Assembly: GCA_947302675.1 (NCBI GenBank)
Contig: CAMYWI010000030.1
Span: forward strand, 1 to 9,370
Direction of reading: 5' to 3'
Origin: an uncultured Selenomonadales bacterium
GTDB taxonomy: Bacteria; Bacillota_C; Negativicutes; Selenomonadales; Selenomonadaceae
DNA: 9,370 nucleotides
Shown in pieces: positions 5,982-9,370 of this stretch. The number at the start of each line of letters is the position of its first letter. Within the stretch, counting starts at the first letter, position 1. The notes beneath the pieces were generated by a model. It saw nothing but the letters and a program-made list of their open reading frames with translations. It made no database searches and was not told where the DNA came from. The translations under genes and the position numbers were made by a program.

Positions 5982-8244
5982 AAGCTTTGGCGAGTTTGAC
6001 CGCACAAACTTTGTATTCGGGTTGCTTGGAGCCAGGATCAAAGGCGTCAAGCAAGACAAAGTTAATCATGCGCTCCATAACTTGATCGTGGAAGGGAACA
6101 TAGACTAAGCCTGGACGAGGTTGCCCGCGCCCGTTTATCTTCGCTTTAAGTTTGCAAGTTGCGCGGCGCGAAGTCACATCGACTAAGCTACCGTCATGAA
6201 TTCCAAGTCTCGCGGCGTCGTCGGGGTGAATCTCAACGTACATTTCGGGAACGGCGGTTTTGAGTTCGGGGACGTTGAAAGTCATCGTGCCCGTGTGCCA
6301 GTGCTCCAAAATTCTGCCCGTCGTCAGGAAGAAAGGATATTCGGCGTCGGGCATTTCTTGCGCGTCTTGCTGAGGTCGAGCATAGATAATCGCGCGCCCA
6401 GACGGCTTGCCGTAAAATTTAATGCCCTCGCCCGCCTTGACGTAAGGATCATAGCCTTCCGCGTAGCGAATGTAAGTTTCGGGCGAATTGTCATCGGGGA
6501 CGGGCCAAGTAAAGCCGTGACCTTCGCGCAGTCGCTTGTAAGACGCAAGCATCATCGCCGTGCCCTTTTGGCACTCTTGATACTCCGCCCAAACTTCTTC
6601 GGGCGTGTTGAAGGGCACAAGTTTTTCGTAGCCCATGCGCTTTGCGAACTCGATAATCGCCCAAAGGTCGGGCTTAGCCTCGCCAGGCGGATTGATTGCC
6701 TGCGCGATATGCTGTGTGCGACGCTCGCCGTTGCCGTAAACGCCTTCCTTTTCCATCCACAGCGCGGAAGGCAAAACCACGTCGGCAAGCTCACTCGTGC
6801 GCGTCGGGTGATAAGTTTCCGAAACAACCAAGAAAGTTTTCTCCATGCCTGGTCGATAGTAATTCAAATTCGGGAGCGACTGACCAGGATTGGTCGTCAT
6901 GACCCAGAGGCATTTCAAATCGCCCGTGACTGCCGCCTTAAACATGTCCAAAGTATGATAGCCTGGCTTGCCGGGTAAACTCTCGACGCCCCACAACTGC
7001 GCAAGCTCTTGACGATGTTTTTCATTGGCAACCATTCTGTGCGCGGGCAACAAATGAGACAAGCCGCCCGTCTCGCGAACGGAGCCGCAAGCGGAAGGCT
7101 GACCCGTCAAAGAAAACGGCGTGTTGCCAGGACGACAGATTTTCCCCGTCAACAGGTGTAAATTATGAACGAGGTTATTGACCCAAACGCCGCGCGTCCG
7201 CTGATTCAAGCCCATGCACCACAGCGACATTGTATTTCTATCAGGCGCGGAAAATAATCTTGCGACTTCGCGAATTGTCTCGGCGGGAATTCCGCAAGCG
7301 TCGGCAACTTTTTCTGGCGCGTAATCCTGCAGAAATGCTTTGAACTGGTCATAGGTCAACTTCTCGTCCGCGCCTTTGACAAACTCCGTGTGCTCGCTGA
7401 TAAATTTCTCATCAGTGCGCCCTTCCTCGATAATGACGTAAGCCATTGCGTTCATAAGCGCGAGGTCGCGGCTCGGCACGAACGGCAAGTGATAATCGGC
7501 AATGTCGCACGTGCGAGTTTTGCGCGGGTCGGCGACGATAATTTTCACGTTGGGATTGGAATTCTTCCTATCAATCAGCCGTGAGAACAAAACGGGGTGT
7601 GCCTCCGCCATGTTCGAGCCGATAAGGAAGAAAGTATCAGCCGCCTCAATGTCGGCGTAAGTTCCCATAGGCTCATCTTCGCCGTAAGTCGTGATGTAGC
7701 CCGCGACCGCGCTCGCCATGCACGTGCGCGGGTTGCCGTCAATGTTGTTCGTGCCAATGCCCGCCCGCATAATTTTTTGCATGGTGTAAGTCTCTTCGGC
7801 AAGCGTCTGCCCCGAACCGTAAAAGCCGACAGAATCCGGACCGTATTGCTCAATCGCCTCTTTGAACTTGGCAACCATTAAATCCAACGCCTCGTCCCAC
7901 GTCGCTTGAACGAACTCGCCGTCCTTTTTAATCAGCGGGTGCAAAACTCGGTCGGGCGTGTCGATAATCTTCGCGAGCAAAATTCCTTTGACGCAAAGCC
8001 GCCCGCGATTGACGGGACAATCCGGATCGCCCTTGACCGCGACGATTTTATTTCCTTTGACGCCGGCAAGAACGCCGCAACCCGTGCCGCAATATCTGCA
8101 GACTCCCTTAACCCATTTCTCCGCCTCGACTTGATTGACGGGACCTTGTTGAGTATCGCGTTTCGGCGAACAGCCCGCCGTCAGCATCGCCGCCGCCACC
8201 GCGATTGATTTCAAAAAGTCGCGCCGTGAAAATTTCAAACTCAT
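5980..8244 (-). CDS. napA: NapA, periplasmic molybdenum nitrate reductase catalytic subunit
   Basis: NapA reduces nitrate to nitrite outside the cytoplasmic membrane using a bis-molybdopterin guanine dinucleotide cofactor and one [4Fe-4S] cluster. The 754 residues match the monomeric Desulfovibrio-type enzyme (about 755). In order, there is a twin-arginine signal SRRDFLK (6-12) with a hydrophobic stretch; the cluster cysteines C49, C52, C56 and C84, followed by K86 in LCVKG; the molybdenum-ligand cysteine C175 in NPRTCMASAV; GSNMAEAHP (209-217); MGLNQR (344-349); and a C-terminal dinucleotide-binding domain from about 640. LTAGC at 21-25 resembles a lipobox, so a lipid anchor is possible. ATG 8244 has AAGGAGGG (8258-8251) six bases upstream. 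The cytochrome gene ends one base before it. No napB, napG or napH lies nearby. The conserved Cys ligand and NapA-specific motifs make assimilatory reductase or formate dehydrogenase unlikely. Confidence 0.95.
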   Translation of the reverse strand: MSLKFSRRDFLKSIAVAAAMLTAGCSPKRDTQQGPVNQVEAEKWVKGVCRYCGTGCGVLAGVKGNKIVAVKGDPDCPVNRGRLCVKGILLAKIIDTPDRVLHPLIKKDGEFVQATWDEALDLMVAKFKEAIEQYGPDSVGFYGSGQTLAEETYTMQKIMRAGIGTNNIDGNPRTCMASAVAGYITTYGEDEPMGTYADIEAADTFFLIGSNMAEAHPVLFSRLIDRKNSNPNVKIIVADPRKTRTCDIADYHLPFVPSRDLALMNAMAYVIIEEGRTDEKFISEHTEFVKGADEKLTYDQFKAFLQDYAPEKVADACGIPAETIREVARLFSAPDRNTMSLWCMGLNQRTRGVWVNNLVHNLHLLTGKICRPGNTPFSLTGQPSACGSVRETGGLSHLLPAHRMVANEKHRQELAQLWGVESLPGKPGYHTLDMFKAAVTGDLKCLWVMTTNPGQSLPNLNYYRPGMEKTFLVVSETYHPTRTSELADVVLPSALWMEKEGVYGNGERRTQHIAQAINPPGEAKPDLWAIIEFAKRMGYEKLVPFNTPEEVWAEYQECQKGTAMMLASYKRLREGHGFTWPVPDDNSPETYIRYAEGYDPYVKAGEGIKFYGKPSGRAIIYARPQQDAQEMPDAEYPFFLTTGRILEHWHTGTMTFNVPELKTAVPEMYVEIHPDDAARLGIHDGSLVDVTSRRATCKLKAKINGRGQPRPGLVYVPFHDQVMERMINFVLLDAFDPGSKQPEYKVCAVKLAKA

Positions 8245-8245
8245 C

Positions 8246-8785
8246 TCAATCCCTCCTTACAAGCGAGCTCATCGCGTCAAGGTGACAAGTATAACAACGG
8301 TCGCGGCTCGGCAAAACGGTATTCTTCATCTCGTCATGCACAAGCCCTGTGTGACAGCTGACGCAGTTCATGCCCTCTTGGAAATGCCGCTCGGTGTGCG
8401 GGTCTCTGCGCGGCAGGGCAATCTCGCGCTCCTTAATCTTGTCTTGGTGGCAAACGTAGCAGTTCACGTCGTTTGTATTTTCAATCTTAATCGGGTCGGG
8501 AACGTTGCCGCTTATGTGAATGAAAAGTTCCTTCGTGCCCTTCCACTTGCTTTCAATCGTGCCGCTCAAGCCGGGTTTCTCGTGACAGTCGGCGCACTCA
8601 ACGACTTTGTGATTGGAAGTCTGCCACGTCTGATACATCGGATCCATTTCATGACAAGTCGTACCGCAAAACGACGTTTGATTAGTCGCCTCAATCACGC
8701 CGTAACTTATCGCGAATAGCCCGATACACGCAAAGCCCGCCGCCGCGATATGTTTCAGCTTAAATTTTTTATCAAGCAAACTCAT
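8246..8785 (-). CDS. napC: NapC/NrfH-family membrane multihaem cytochrome c (five haem motifs)
   Basis: NapC/NrfH proteins oxidise menaquinol at the membrane and pass electrons to a periplasmic reductase, here presumably NapA. The 179 residues start with a membrane anchor (about 12-33), then haem-binding motifs at C40-GTT-C44-H45, C64-AD-C67-H68, C109-YV-C112-H113, C141-VS-C144-H145 and C164-YT-C167-H168. The first has three residues between the cysteines instead of two, but is followed by EM as in the Met-ligated first haem of NapC/NrfH (M47). The first four motifs line up with the usual four haems; the fifth near the C-terminus is extra. ATG 8785 has GGGGTGA just upstream, and TGA is one base before the napA ATG, so the pair is an operon. 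NrfH is the alternative name, but no nrfA is present. Confidence 0.9.
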   Translation of the reverse strand: MSLLDKKFKLKHIAAAGFACIGLFAISYGVIEATNQTSFCGTTCHEMDPMYQTWQTSNHKVVECADCHEKPGLSGTIESKWKGTKELFIHISGNVPDPIKIENTNDVNCYVCHQDKIKEREIALPRRDPHTERHFQEGMNCVSCHTGLVHDEMKNTVLPSRDRCYTCHLDAMSSLVRRD

Positions 8786-8852
8786 TTAAACTCACCCCTT
8801 ATTTTTAAAACCTCTGAAGATATAAACGCCAATGGATAGTCGGAAAGTTGGG

Positions 8853-8985
8853 GGGCGTCATGGATGACGCCCTTGAGCCGCGTTTTGAACAGGATGTTCA
8901 AAGCGGCACGCCCCCGCGAGGGCGAATGCAACGGTGTTGCATGAGGTTTTCTTTGCATACTTTCTTTGGACAAGCAAAGAAAAAG
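8853..8985. repeat. Multi-hairpin interspersed repeat, copy B
   Basis: Hairpin 1 is GGGCGTCA (8853-8860) with TGACGCCC (8865-8872), loop TGGA. Hairpin 2 is GCCGC (8877-8881) with GCGGC (8903-8907), a GT bulge, then TTTGAAC (8884-8890) with GTTCAAA (8896-8902), loop AGGAT. Two further hairpins are absent from copy A: CGCCC (8909-8913) with GGGCG (8920-8924), and ATGCAAC (8926-8932) with GTTGCAT (8936-8942). A pyrimidine/purine stem, 8947-8956 with 8974-8983, corresponds to hairpin 3 of copy A. It lies just upstream of the nap genes, in the same orientation as copy A. Confidence 0.8.
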
Positions 8986-9022
8986 TTTTTTAAATAAACA
9001 AATGTCAATAAACGATTTAATC

Positions 9023-9069
9023 AGCGCGACACGTTACGGCAATCACAGCCGGTTCCGCGTGTCCACGCT
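9023..9069. other. Imperfect long inverted repeat, unassigned
   Basis: Nested pairings are AGCG (9023-9026) with CGCT (9066-9069), GACACG (9028-9033) with CGTGTC (9058-9063), and CGGC (9037-9040) with GCCG (9048-9051), with small bulges and a seven-base loop. It could be a structured leader on the minus strand before the nap genes, a small RNA on the plus strand ending at the 9092-9120 hairpin, or a protein-binding palindrome. It matches no riboswitch consensus that I recall. Confidence 0.35.
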
Positions 9070-9086
9070 TTAGCAAAGGGGGGACG

Positions 9087-9120
9087 AAAAAACCGCCGAC
9101 ATCTGCCGACGGTCTTTTTT
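9087..9120 (-). terminator. Intrinsic terminator of the flagellin gene
   Basis: Minus strand: ACCGTCGGC (9113-9105), loop AGAT, GTCGGCGGT (9100-9092), a nine-pair stem with two G-T pairs, then T to 9087. It begins 23 bases after the flagellin stop. The plus strand has a run of T at 9115-9120 after an imperfect version of the same stem, so it may work weakly in both directions. Confidence 0.85.
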
Positions 9121-9136
9121 ATTTTTGAAATTGGTT

Positions 9137-9370
9137 TCATTGTTGGAGCAAGCCGAGTACCGCGCTTGAATTTTGATTAGCCTGCGCGAGCATTGCCTGA
9201 GCCGATTGCAAGAGGACGTTGTTCTTGGTGTAGTTGGTCATCTCTTTTGCCATGTCGGCATCGCGGATTGTCGATTCGGACGCCTGGACGTTCTCACTGG
9301 AAGTCGTGAGGTTGGCGGCGGTGTATTCGAGCCGCGCTTGAACTGCGCCTATCGTCGTGATTTGGTCGAG
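9137..9370 (-). CDS. Flagellin, C-terminal 77 residues (gene runs off the right edge)
   Basis: Flagellin polymerises into the flagellar filament outside the cell. The frame is open from the window edge to TGA 9139-9137. The visible part is the conserved C-terminal D1/D0 region: GAVQARLEYTAANL (8-21), SENVQASESTIRDADMAKEM (25-44), TKNNVLLQSAQAMLAQANQ (48-66) and a VLGLLQQ end. The terminal helix LAQANQ...VLGLL is the hallmark of the export and polymerisation domain. Only the 3' end is present, so whether this is the main flagellin or one of several cannot be told. It is followed by its own terminator and appears unrelated to the nap genes downstream. Confidence 0.95.
   Translation of the reverse strand, partial: LDQITTIGAVQARLEYTAANLTTSSENVQASESTIRDADMAKEMTNYTKNNVLLQSAQAMLAQANQNSSAVLGLLQQ

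Larger units (their letters stand above)
8786..9136. other. 351-base gene-free stretch between the cytochrome gene and the flagellin gene
   Basis: From left to right it contains the cytochrome ribosome binding site and leader (8786-8852), repeat copy B (8853-8985), an AT-rich spacer (8986-9022), an imperfect inverted repeat (9023-9069) and the flagellin terminator (9087-9120). No convincing promoter for the nap genes could be found: TATATC near 8835 lacks a -35, and a perfect TTGACA on the minus strand (9008-9003) lacks a -10. No tRNA or known riboswitch pattern was recognised. Confidence 0.6.

Noticed and set aside
6196..6978. A 260-codon plus-strand frame antisense to napA
   Set aside because: It lies wholly inside a well-supported NapA frame and has no ribosome binding site or family motif.
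8786..8852. A molybdenum cofactor riboswitch or an FNR site before the nap genes
   Set aside because: No TTGATnnnnATCAA palindrome and no arrangement resembling the molybdenum cofactor RNA could be read on the minus strand.
8782..8973. A 63-codon minus-strand frame across repeat copy B
   Set aside because: It consists of the repeat read through. It shares an ATPL.HP/SP string with the frame over copy A only because the DNA repeat is shared.
9002..9073. A 23-codon plus-strand reading frame starting MSINDLISATRYGN
   Set aside because: It has no ribosome binding site, no recognised similarity, and lies over the inverted repeat at 9023-9069. Chance is the simplest explanation.

Overview
The window reads as a chromosomal segment of a flagellated anaerobe or facultative anaerobe. 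The best guess is a diderm Firmicute of the Negativicutes (Selenomonas-like). This is inference from the monomeric-type NapA with a NapC/NrfH-like cytochrome, the LigB-like/AMMECR1 fusion, the flagellin C-terminus and the GGAGGTG-type ribosome binding sites; no rRNA or other marker confirms it. Every gene except napD lies on the minus strand, so the layout below follows transcription from high to low coordinates.

Right edge (9370-8786): the last 77 codons of a flagellin gene end at 9137 and are followed by a hairpin terminator (9113-9087). A 351-base gene-free stretch follows. It holds an unassigned imperfect inverted repeat (9023-9069) and copy B of an interspersed, multi-hairpin repeat (8853-8985).

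Nitrate respiration block (8785-5703): a NapC/NrfH-family membrane cytochrome with five haem-binding motifs lies one base upstream of napA, which encodes a Tat-exported molybdenum nitrate reductase of the monomeric Desulfovibrio type. The chaperone gene napD is on the opposite strand and convergent with napA. The two share a bidirectional terminator at 5943-5981. No napB, napG, napH or napM is present. The likely electron path is menaquinol to the cytochrome to NapA, with NapD assisting NapA maturation and Tat export.

Central divergent region (5702-5587): back-to-back promoters of good consensus quality drive napD (plus) and an sppA-like peptidase gene (minus).

Housekeeping/maturation cluster (5586-773, all minus): in order, these are an SppA-like serine/lysine peptidase without a membrane anchor; a LigB-like/AMMECR1 fusion of the AmmeMemoRadiSam group behind its own candidate promoter; repeat copy A; two overlapping genes for tiny exported Ada-like (Cys/His) zinc-binding proteins; fmt (Met-tRNA formyltransferase); and ruvB (Holliday junction helicase). 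The last four genes overlap one another (ATGA, TAATG and 16-base overlaps) and are probably translationally coupled. A UUCG-loop terminator closes the unit.

Left edge (716-1): the first 238 codons of a MmeI-like single-chain restriction-methylation enzyme, with a visible PD-(D/E)XK nuclease motif, run off the window.

The least explained items are the paired repeats, whose stems show compensatory changes; the five-haem cytochrome with a CX3CH first motif; the possible lipobox on NapA; and the tandem secreted Ada-like mini-proteins next to the AmmeMemoRadiSam gene.
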